From Beijerinckiaceae bacterium (GTDB lineage Bacteria > Pseudomonadota > Alphaproteobacteria > Rhizobiales > Beijerinckiaceae), in contig CANBNG010000026.1 in assembly GCA_947370975.1 (NCBI GenBank), positions 1-44,116 of the forward strand: a DNA stretch of 44,116 nt, in the 5' to 3' direction. The notes beneath the pieces were generated by a model that saw only the letters and a program-made list of their open reading frames with translations, had not been told where the DNA came from and did no database searches. The position numbers and the translations under genes are program-made. Below, in pieces: positions 1 to 5,270 of this stretch. The stretch's first letter is position 1, and every line of letters starts with the position of its first letter.

Positions 1-270
1 GATGAAGGCCTGCTGCAGGCGGCTTGGCTTTTCAAGCGTGCCGAGCCCTTCGAGCGTGGTGATCTCCTGTCCAACGACCGAGCCTGTGGGCGTCACGCAG
101 GAGCGCACGGGCTGGCCATCGATCAACACCGTGCAGGCACCGCATTGGGCCAGGCCGCAACCAAATTTCGGGCCGTTGAGCTGGAGATCGTTTCGCAGCG
201 CATAGAGCAGCGGCGCGTCGTCTGCAGCCGCAACCTCATGGCTGCGACCGTTGACCTTGAGTTTGGGCAT
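1..270 (-). CDS. (2Fe-2S)-binding subunit of a molybdenum hydroxylase, partial
   Basis: Reading leftward from an ATG at 270, 90 codons are open up to the window edge, so only the N-terminal part is present. The translation has the plant-type ferredoxin pattern of CoxS/XdhA/IorA small subunits: a start of the type MPKLKVNG, then CGLAQCGACTV (C-x4-C-x2-C) and a fourth Cys in RSCVTP, which together bind the first [2Fe-2S] cluster. The second, helical four-Cys domain of this family would lie beyond the edge. Such subunits pass electrons in xanthine, aldehyde, isoquinoline or CO dehydrogenase-type enzymes; the large subunit is expected outside the window, so the substrate cannot be named. Confidence 0.88.
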   Translation of the reverse strand, partial: MPKLKVNGRSHEVAAADDAPLLYALRNDLQLNGPKFGCGLAQCGACTVLIDGQPVRSCVTPTGSVVGQEITTLEGLGTLEKPSRLQQAFI

Positions 271-382
271 GGTCTGACCTTCGTGTTTCCGTCCCTTGCG
301 TGCATCGTTCCCGCAAATTTTCGGGCGGCTCGCTTCGTGCGCAGAGTGCGAAGGGCAGGGGCCTTTGTCAAATGCCGGACAC

Positions 383-414
383 AAAAAAGCCGGAGGCGCT
401 CGCGCACCCCCGGC
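383..414 (-). terminator. Rho-independent terminator of the FAH-family gene
   Basis: On the minus strand, about 20 nt after the stop at 434, an 8-bp GC-rich stem (GCCGGGGG pairing with CCTCCGGC, one G-U) closes a 10-nt loop and is followed by six T. This is a classical intrinsic terminator. It separates the FAH-family gene from the downstream [2Fe-2S] subunit gene. Confidence 0.75.
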
Positions 415-433
415 CTGTCTGAAAAGCGGAGAC

Positions 434-1132
434 TTATTCCTTGTCGCCGATCTTGATCTTCAGCGAGCCGACATTGGCAATCGTGCCTTCCAGCACATCG
501 CCCGGCTGCACGGCGCCCACGCCCGCGGGCGTGCCGGTGAAGATCACATCGCCCGGGCGCAGGTGATAGAAGCCCGAGAGGTGGTTGATGATTTCGGGCA
601 CCGACCAGATCAGGAGCGAAAGATCCGCATCCTGCTTCTGCACGCCGTTCTGGCGCATTTCGATGCGGCCCGTGGACGGGTCAGGCAACTTGTCGGCGGT
701 GACGACAGCCGAGCACGGCGCGCTGAACTCCACGTCCTTGCCCAGATCCCACGGCAGCTGCTTGGCGCGGCGCGAGAGCTGCAGGTCGCGGCGGGTCATG
801 TCGAGGCCGCAGGCATAGCCAAACACCTTGTCGAGGGCGTCTTCCTTCGACACGCGGAAGGCGGGCTTGCCGATCACGACAACCAGCTCGAATTCGTAAT
901 GATAGTTTTCAGTGCCCGCGACATAGGGAATGGTCGAGCCATCCGCCACGATGGATTCGGGGCTCTTGGTGAAATAGAAGGGCTCCTCGCGGTCCACCGC
1001 AAAGCCCATTTCCTTGGCATGGGCCTCGTAATTGCGGCCAACGCAGAACACGCGCTGGACCGGGATACGATCGCTTGAGCCGGCGATTTCGAGGGTGGGC
1101 ACTTCAAGGGCGGGGAAGATCAGTTTGCTCAT
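434..1132 (-). CDS. Fumarylacetoacetate hydrolase (FAH) family protein
   Basis: The 232-residue protein belongs to the short FAH family, which contains fumarylpyruvate hydrolases, acylpyruvases and oxaloacetate decarboxylases. Visible marks are VGRNYEAHAKEMG near residue 31, the metal-ligand region around YHYEFELVVVIG, and the C-terminal VIFTGTPAGVG. These enzymes use Mg2+/Mn2+ to cleave or decarboxylate 2-oxo dicarboxylates in aromatic breakdown and central metabolism. The start at 1132 (MSKLIFP) is preferred over an ATG 24 codons upstream because family members begin here. A terminator follows it. The [2Fe-2S] subunit gene beyond does not settle the substrate. Confidence 0.88.
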   Translation of the reverse strand: MSKLIFPALEVPTLEIAGSSDRIPVQRVFCVGRNYEAHAKEMGFAVDREEPFYFTKSPESIVADGSTIPYVAGTENYHYEFELVVVIGKPAFRVSKEDALDKVFGYACGLDMTRRDLQLSRRAKQLPWDLGKDVEFSAPCSAVVTADKLPDPSTGRIEMRQNGVQKQDADLSLLIWSVPEIINHLSGFYHLRPGDVIFTGTPAGVGAVQPGDVLEGTIANVGSLKIKIGDKE

Positions 1133-1215
1133 GGTCCGACTTTCTGTTTTGAGCGGGTGCGCAAACCTAGCCGGGAGCCCCGGCCTGTCAATCGCCAAAA
1201 GCAATCGGAGGTCGC

Positions 1216-2328
1216 ATGCGGGTCGATGGAATTTCTTACCGGACGATCCGCCCGCTTGCAGATGGCGGGGTCGAGATCATCGATCAGACGCAGCTGCCCC
1301 ATGTTTTCGCGCCCCTCGTCCTGCGTGAGCTTGCAGAGGCCGCCAACGCGATTGCGCAGATGCAGGTGCGTGGCGCGCCGCTGATTGGCGTCACGGCTGC
1401 CTATGGCCTCGCCCTGGGGCTCAGGCGCGATGCCTCGAGCGCCGCGCTCGCACGCGATATCGAGCTGCTGGCGGCCACGCGCCCCACGGCCATCAATTTG
1501 CGCTGGGCGCTGGAGCGGATGCGCGAGGCGCTCATGCCCGTGGCCCAAGCGGAGCGCGCGGAAGCGGCCTTTGCGCTTGCGGGCGAAATGGCGGAAGAGG
1601 ATGTCGCGGTCTGTGCGGCCATTGGCGACCACGGGCTGGCGCTGATCGCCGATATTTCGGCGCGCAAGGGCGGCGCACCCGTTAATATTCTCACCCATTG
1701 CAATGCGGGCTGGCTGGCCACCGTCGATTGGGGCACGGCGACTGCACCGATCTACAAGGCGCATGAGGCCGGCATTGCGCTGCATGTGTTGGTGGACGAG
1801 ACGCGGCCGCGCAATCAGGGCGCGGCGCTGACGGCTTTCGAGCTTGGCCACCATGGGGTTCCCCATGCGGTCATCGTGGACAATGCGGGCGGGCATCTGA
1901 TGCAGAAGGGCGAGGTCGATCTCGTCATCGTCGGCACCGATCGCACCACCGCGCGCGGCGATGTCTGCAACAAGATCGGCACTTATCTGAAGGCGCTTGC
2001 GGCGCACGACAATGGCGTGCCCTTTTACGTGGCCGCGCCCTCGTCCTCGATCGATTTTTCTCTGCACGACGGAATGGCCGACATTCCGATCGAGGCGCGC
2101 AGCCCGCGCGAAGTTACGCATATGAGCGGCGTGACGGAGCACGGCGAGATCGTGTCGATCCGCGTGACTCCGCCCCAAAGCCCCGCGCTCAATCCCGCCT
2201 TCGATGTCACGCCGGCGCGTCTGGTCACCGGCCTGATTACCGAGCGCGGGATTATCGGCGCCACAGAAGTCGCTCTGGCGCAGGCCTTTCCGGAGCGCGT
2301 CATTCAGGGCATTCTTTCAGGCGTCTGA
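1216..2328 (+). CDS. mtnA: S-methyl-5-thioribose-1-phosphate isomerase
   Basis: The enzyme isomerises methylthioribose-1-phosphate to methylthioribulose-1-phosphate in the methionine salvage pathway. The 370-residue length is normal for the eIF2B-like MtnA family. Family marks are RGAPLIGVTAAYG (52-63), NILTHCNAG with the catalytic Cys162, and GTDRTTARGDVCNKIGTY with the catalytic Asp242. The ATG at 1216 has a strong GGAGG seven bases upstream. It is divergent from the FAH gene (83 bp between starts) and its stop lies 3 bp from the stop of the convergent TctC-like gene. No other mtn genes are in the window, so the pathway must be completed elsewhere. Confidence 0.96.
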   Translation: MRVDGISYRTIRPLADGGVEIIDQTQLPHVFAPLVLRELAEAANAIAQMQVRGAPLIGVTAAYGLALGLRRDASSAALARDIELLAATRPTAINLRWALERMREALMPVAQAERAEAAFALAGEMAEEDVAVCAAIGDHGLALIADISARKGGAPVNILTHCNAGWLATVDWGTATAPIYKAHEAGIALHVLVDETRPRNQGAALTAFELGHHGVPHAVIVDNAGGHLMQKGEVDLVIVGTDRTTARGDVCNKIGTYLKALAAHDNGVPFYVAAPSSSIDFSLHDGMADIPIEARSPREVTHMSGVTEHGEIVSIRVTPPQSPALNPAFDVTPARLVTGLITERGIIGATEVALAQAFPERVIQGILSGV

Positions 2329-2331
2329 GCG

Positions 2332-3363
2332 CTATTCGCGAATGGCCTTGGATGAAAGCTCGACGATGCGATCTGTCGTCTTGTACATTTTCTGCACGAC
2401 GTCCTGCACTTTTTCGCCATTGGCGGGCGTGATGTCGAGGCCGATGCGCTCGGCATCGGCCAGCAGCTTCTCGCTCCTTGAGGCTGCATCGAAGGCCGCG
2501 CGCATCAGCTTGACCGCCGCATCGGGATTGCCCGGCGCCATCAGGAACGGCCGTCCGAAAGCCTGCTGGGCGACGACCAGCGTGACAATCGCCTGATTGT
2601 CCTCGCCCTGCGTGAAGCTCATGATGTTGGGCACGCCCCAGGCATCGAGCTCGGCATTGTTGTCGACGCCCATCTGCACCAGCACGTTCAGGCTCTTGTC
2701 GCGAATGAGCGCCGGGCGCTGCGCCTTGGCGCTCGACCAGTCGAGCCCGCAGACGACATCGACCTCGCTGCGCTCCATCGCCAGCAGAATGTCGGCCATG
2801 CCCTTGTAGCCGGAGACGACCTCGAATTTCGCGCCCGAGGTGTTCTTGTGGAGAAAAGCGTAATCGCGCGAGGACGCGCCATTGCCTGCTGCGCCCGCAA
2901 TCGTCTTTTCCGCCTGCGCCTGCTTGTAGGTCTTGATGCGGGAATTGGGCAGGCTGATGCAGACGCGATTGCCGGAATCCGCGCTGCCGAGATAGGCAAA
3001 TTTCGTGGCGTCGTAATTTGCCTTCATGCCCTTGTCGAGCAGCGGGCCGGCAATGGCGCCAGGCTGCAACAGGGCGAGATTCGTGCCGTCCTTGGCCGCC
3101 GAATTGTAGAGAAAGCCCGCCGCTCGCGCGCTGCCTGCGCCCGGCATGTTCTGGACGACGACATTGGGGCGGCCTGGCAGGAATTCGCCGAGATGGCGCG
3201 AATACAGGCGGGCATAAGTGTCATAACCGCCGCCGACATCACTGCCGACAATGATCGAGACGCTCTTGCCGGCATAAAAATCCTGGGCGTGAGCGGGCGC
3301 GTTCAAGCCCGTGGCGACCAGAGTTGCGGTCGCAAGACAACGCCAGAGCGGCATCGAGATCAT
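2332..3363 (-). CDS. Tripartite tricarboxylate transporter substrate-binding protein (TctC/Bug family)
   Basis: This is a 343-residue periplasmic receptor of the TctC/Bug family, which captures small organic acids. A signal peptide with cleavage after AHA (about residue 26) is followed by the family start FYAGKSVSIIVGSDVGGGYDTYARL and the VVVQNMPGAGSARAAGFLYN segment. The ATG at 3363 has GGAGG five bases upstream; an earlier in-frame ATG gives an unlikely 19-residue extension. No TctA or TctB membrane genes adjoin it, so it is an orphan receptor, as is common for this family. The ligand cannot be deduced. Confidence 0.88.
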   Translation of the reverse strand: MISMPLWRCLATATLVATGLNAPAHAQDFYAGKSVSIIVGSDVGGGYDTYARLYSRHLGEFLPGRPNVVVQNMPGAGSARAAGFLYNSAAKDGTNLALLQPGAIAGPLLDKGMKANYDATKFAYLGSADSGNRVCISLPNSRIKTYKQAQAEKTIAGAAGNGASSRDYAFLHKNTSGAKFEVVSGYKGMADILLAMERSEVDVVCGLDWSSAKAQRPALIRDKSLNVLVQMGVDNNAELDAWGVPNIMSFTQGEDNQAIVTLVVAQQAFGRPFLMAPGNPDAAVKLMRAAFDAASRSEKLLADAERIGLDITPANGEKVQDVVQKMYKTTDRIVELSSKAIRE

Positions 3364-3448
3364 CCTGTCCTCCCATGTACCCGCACGCTTATGCTGCGTG
3401 TCAGGCCTGCATGCTGCCACAGGCCGTGCGGCTTAGGAAGGCATGGTC

Positions 3449-3712
3449 TCAGCGGGGCTGCAGGCAGGCCTCGGGCACGAGCCAGTCCCAGCGGGCGTAG
3501 AACGTGCCGGGTTCGCCCATGCCACGCCTGCCGGGCGCGACAATGGTCGGGCGGGGCTGGCAATCGAGAAAGACCACGCGGGTCACGATCAACGGGCGGA
3601 TAGGATGAAGGCGGCCATCATAATCGGCGGCCCGCGCGCCTGAGGGGGCGGCAAGACAGGTCAGGGCGGCAAGACAGGACAGGGCTGCAAGAGCGAGGAG
3701 CTGTGTGCGCAC
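3449..3712 (-). CDS. Small secreted protein, unknown function
   Basis: An 87-residue protein begins at a GTG (3712) preceded by GGAG at good spacing. Residues 1-30 form a clear signal peptide rich in Leu, Ala and Cys and ending in SGARA-ADYDG. The mature part (about 57 residues) is Pro/Arg-rich with two cysteines (FLDCQP and PEACLQ) that could form a disulphide, and a central APGRRGMGEPGTFYARWDW stretch that looks conserved. I do not recognise the family. It lies between the TctC-like gene and tRNA-His on the same strand. The start is inferred from the RBS and signal peptide. Confidence 0.65.
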   Translation of the reverse strand: MRTQLLALAALSCLAALTCLAAPSGARAADYDGRLHPIRPLIVTRVVFLDCQPRPTIVAPGRRGMGEPGTFYARWDWLVPEACLQPR

Positions 3713-3810
3713 GTTGATTCTCCGGACGACCAAACGGCGGGTCCAAGGCCTAACGGCCAAGCCGGACGCGGGTTGCACGGCCTGCGTGCACGAGGAGGAT
3801 AACGGAAGAA

Positions 3811-3887
3811 TGGTACCACCACCCCGGCTCGAACGGGGGACCTCTAGATCCACAATCTAGCGCTCTAACCAACTGAGCTATGGCGGC
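3811..3887 (-). tRNA. tRNA-His (GUG), lacking the 5' G-1
   Basis: A complete 77-nt cloverleaf with encoded CCA reads 5'-GCCGCCA at 3887 to CCA at 3811. The anticodon stem CTAGA/TCTAG encloses the loop TTGTGGA, so the anticodon is GTG (His). The T arm is CCCCG-TTCGAGC-CGGGG. Position 1 is G opposite U72, the discriminator is A73, and the base before position 1 is T. Most bacterial tRNA-His have an extra G-1 opposite C73; this gene has neither. That state is known from a large group of alphaproteobacteria. A gene for the matching HisRS type is in this window at 30771-32276. Confidence 0.97.
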
Positions 3888-3976
3888 ACGTCAGTGCGGG
3901 CCGGAACCTAGAAGCAAAGAGTTTGCATTGCAAGCATCCGCGACGCGAATTTCGCGGGCTTTTGTTGTCGAGGGCG

Positions 3977-4005
3977 CTTCTGCCGGCTTTTAGGGCCGGC
4001 AGAAG
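3977..4005 (-). terminator. Perfect 11-bp hairpin after the phasin operon
   Basis: CTTCTGCCGGC (3977-3987) and GCCGGCAGAAG (3995-4005) pair perfectly around a 7-nt loop. The hairpin lies 15 bp beyond the stop of the second phasin gene. No T run follows on the minus strand, so it may act as a stable 3' mRNA end or a weak terminator rather than a textbook one. Confidence 0.55.
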
Positions 4006-4020
4006 GCCTGTATTTTGACT

Positions 4021-4551
4021 TCAGGCCGCGACCTGAAGGGTCTTGGTGAAGGTGGTCTTGATCGGCTCGACAGTTTCGGCCGTCACCTGGCGAATGAGCT
4101 CACCGAGCTCCTTTGCCTGGGCATTCATGGTCTCGAATTGCGTGCGGGCGTGCTCGCTTTGCAGCGTGAACGCTTCCGCGACGCTTTTCGTGGCCATCAG
4201 GGCCTTCACGAAGGCGAGCTGCGCTTCCGCATTCGCCTTGAAAGCGTCGAGCGCTTTCATGTTGATCGTGCTCACACCCTTCGAGACGCTGGCATAGGTC
4301 GTCTCAAGGGAGGTGTTGGCTTCATCGGACACCACTTTAAGGCGTTCGAAGATCTTGCGGGTCTGTTCAACGCCTTCTTCGGCGGTCTTGCGGACCTGAT
4401 CCTGAATTTCCCCGGCCGTCTCGAGAGTGGCCTCAATGGTCTCCTCGAGAGCGGGGATGATCGGATCTTCAATCGTGACGGGCGCCGAGACCAGTGGTGC
4501 GGCGGCAATGGTCTTGGCTGGCTTGGCGGGTGGTTTGCGGGCAACGGCCAT
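4021..4551 (-). CDS. Phasin family protein (longer, second gene of the pair)
   Basis: The 176-residue protein is a phasin, a granule-associated protein coating polyhydroxyalkanoate (PHA) inclusions. It has a Lys/Pro/Ala-rich N-terminus (MAVARKPPAKPAKT), then predicted amphipathic helices with the phasin pattern KALDAFKANAEAQLAFVKALMATKSVAEAFTLQSEHARTQFE and QAKELGELIRQVTAETVEPIK. No signal or membrane segment is seen. The ATG at 4551 is chosen over one eight codons upstream because of the AGGA-containing leader. It starts 24 bp after the first phasin gene and is almost certainly cotranscribed with it. Some phasin-family proteins have other roles, but the pairing supports a PHA function. Confidence 0.85.
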   Translation of the reverse strand: MAVARKPPAKPAKTIAAAPLVSAPVTIEDPIIPALEETIEATLETAGEIQDQVRKTAEEGVEQTRKIFERLKVVSDEANTSLETTYASVSKGVSTINMKALDAFKANAEAQLAFVKALMATKSVAEAFTLQSEHARTQFETMNAQAKELGELIRQVTAETVEPIKTTFTKTLQVAA

Positions 4552-4575
4552 AAGTCTGGTCCTTTCCTGTCGCAA

Positions 4576-4926
4576 TCACTTCTTGACGCCGGTCGCCTTC
4601 TGCACCGCGTCGCCCAATTCCTTCATCTGGCCTTCAATGGAGGCGAGCTGGCTCTTCAGGAAGTCGGCCTGAATGGCGAGCACTTCCTGGACGTCCTTGG
4701 CATGGACGAGCTTGTCGGCGAGGTCGAAAGCCGACGTCACATTGGTTTCGGCAAAGGATACGGCCTTGGCAGACACGTCTTTGGCAGGCGCAAGCGGCGT
4801 GCCTTCAAGGGAGCCGGTGGTCTTGTGGATAGCGCCCATGAAGCCCTCGAAAGCCTTGCGGGCCTGTGCGACGCTGCGTTCGGCGAAATCACGCATTTCG
4901 GGCGGGATGTCATAAGGATTGGCCAT
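4576..4926 (-). CDS. Phasin family protein (shorter, first gene of the pair)
   Basis: This 116-residue phasin begins MANPYDIPPEMRDFAERSVAQARKAFEGF, typical of alphaproteobacterial phasins, and continues with the helical core FAETNVTSAFDLADKLVHAKDVQEVLAIQADFLKSQL. It should coat PHA granules and limit their coalescence. The ATG at 4926 has AGGAG eight bases upstream. It is first in a two-gene operon, and the 5' region holds two TGC-N3-GCA palindromes 83-117 bp before the start that are candidate PhaR sites, which would fit PHA-responsive autoregulation. Confidence 0.88.
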   Translation of the reverse strand: MANPYDIPPEMRDFAERSVAQARKAFEGFMGAIHKTTGSLEGTPLAPAKDVSAKAVSFAETNVTSAFDLADKLVHAKDVQEVLAIQADFLKSQLASIEGQMKELGDAVQKATGVKK

Positions 4927-5008
4927 CTTTGTGCTCCTGAAGGTTGGTCAGTGTGCTTGTGCCGGGCTCCTAGCCTGACACCGAACTTGCAAGCATTCTA
5001 GCGCAGAA

Positions 5009-5043
5009 TATGTTGCACCGCAACATAATTGTGCGGTGCACAA
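5009..5043. promoter_or_regulatory. Two tandem TGC-N3-GCA palindromes, candidate PhaR operators
   Basis: Palindrome 1 (5009-5027) is TATGTTGC-ACC-GCAACATA with perfect 8-bp arms. Palindrome 2 (5029-5043) is TTGTGC-GGT-GCACAA with perfect 6-bp arms. Their centres are 18 bp apart, and both share the core TGC-N3-GCA. The PHA-responsive repressor PhaR of Rhodobacter and Paracoccus is reported to bind CTGC-N3-4-GCAG-like dyads upstream of phasin genes. The location before two phasin genes makes PhaR binding the best guess, although the flanking bases differ from CTGC/GCAG. Confidence 0.55.
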
Positions 5044-5131
5044 AAAATCAAAGAGCCTGTGGATCTTAAGCATAGCTGGAGAGAGTCCTGTACAGCCGCG
5101 GCGGGCCCATGGACCGGGCGGGCAGAGCCCT

Positions 5132-5146
5132 TTAATGATCTCTTAA
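5132..5146. promoter_or_regulatory. CtrA binding box TTAA-N7-TTAA
   Basis: TTAA (5132-5135), seven bases, TTAA (5143-5146) is an exact match to the full binding motif of the cell-cycle regulator CtrA. It lies about 125 bp before the start of the PAS histidine kinase gene in an otherwise GC-rich window. A TTAATTAA-type match is rare by chance at such composition. A half site (TTAA at 5066-5069) lies further upstream. The sequence match is observed; regulation by CtrA is inferred. Confidence 0.6.
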
Positions 5147-5152
5147 GCCTTA

Positions 5153-5167
5153 TCTCCGGATCGGAGA
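5153..5167. promoter_or_regulatory. Perfect dyad TCTCCG-GAT-CGGAGA
   Basis: A perfect 6-3-6 inverted repeat begins 7 bp after the CtrA box and about 104 bp before the kinase start. It could be a transcription-factor operator or a small 5' hairpin. I do not recognise the motif. The remaining bases of the 4927-5270 gap show no gene; a TTGACA at 5201-5206 has no convincing -10 partner. Confidence 0.3.
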
Positions 5168-5270
5168 CTTATGGGTTGTTCGAAGGGCTTGTCGTTGGCG
5201 TTGACAGCGGCAGGATATTTTTTGCCGCCATGACGTGCGTCCATGAGGGACGAGAGGAAGCCAGAGGGCC

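Noticed and set aside
5201..5223. TTGACA at 5201-5206 as a -35 element of the kinase gene
   Set aside because: No acceptable -10 element occurs at 15-19 bp; the bases there are GC-rich.
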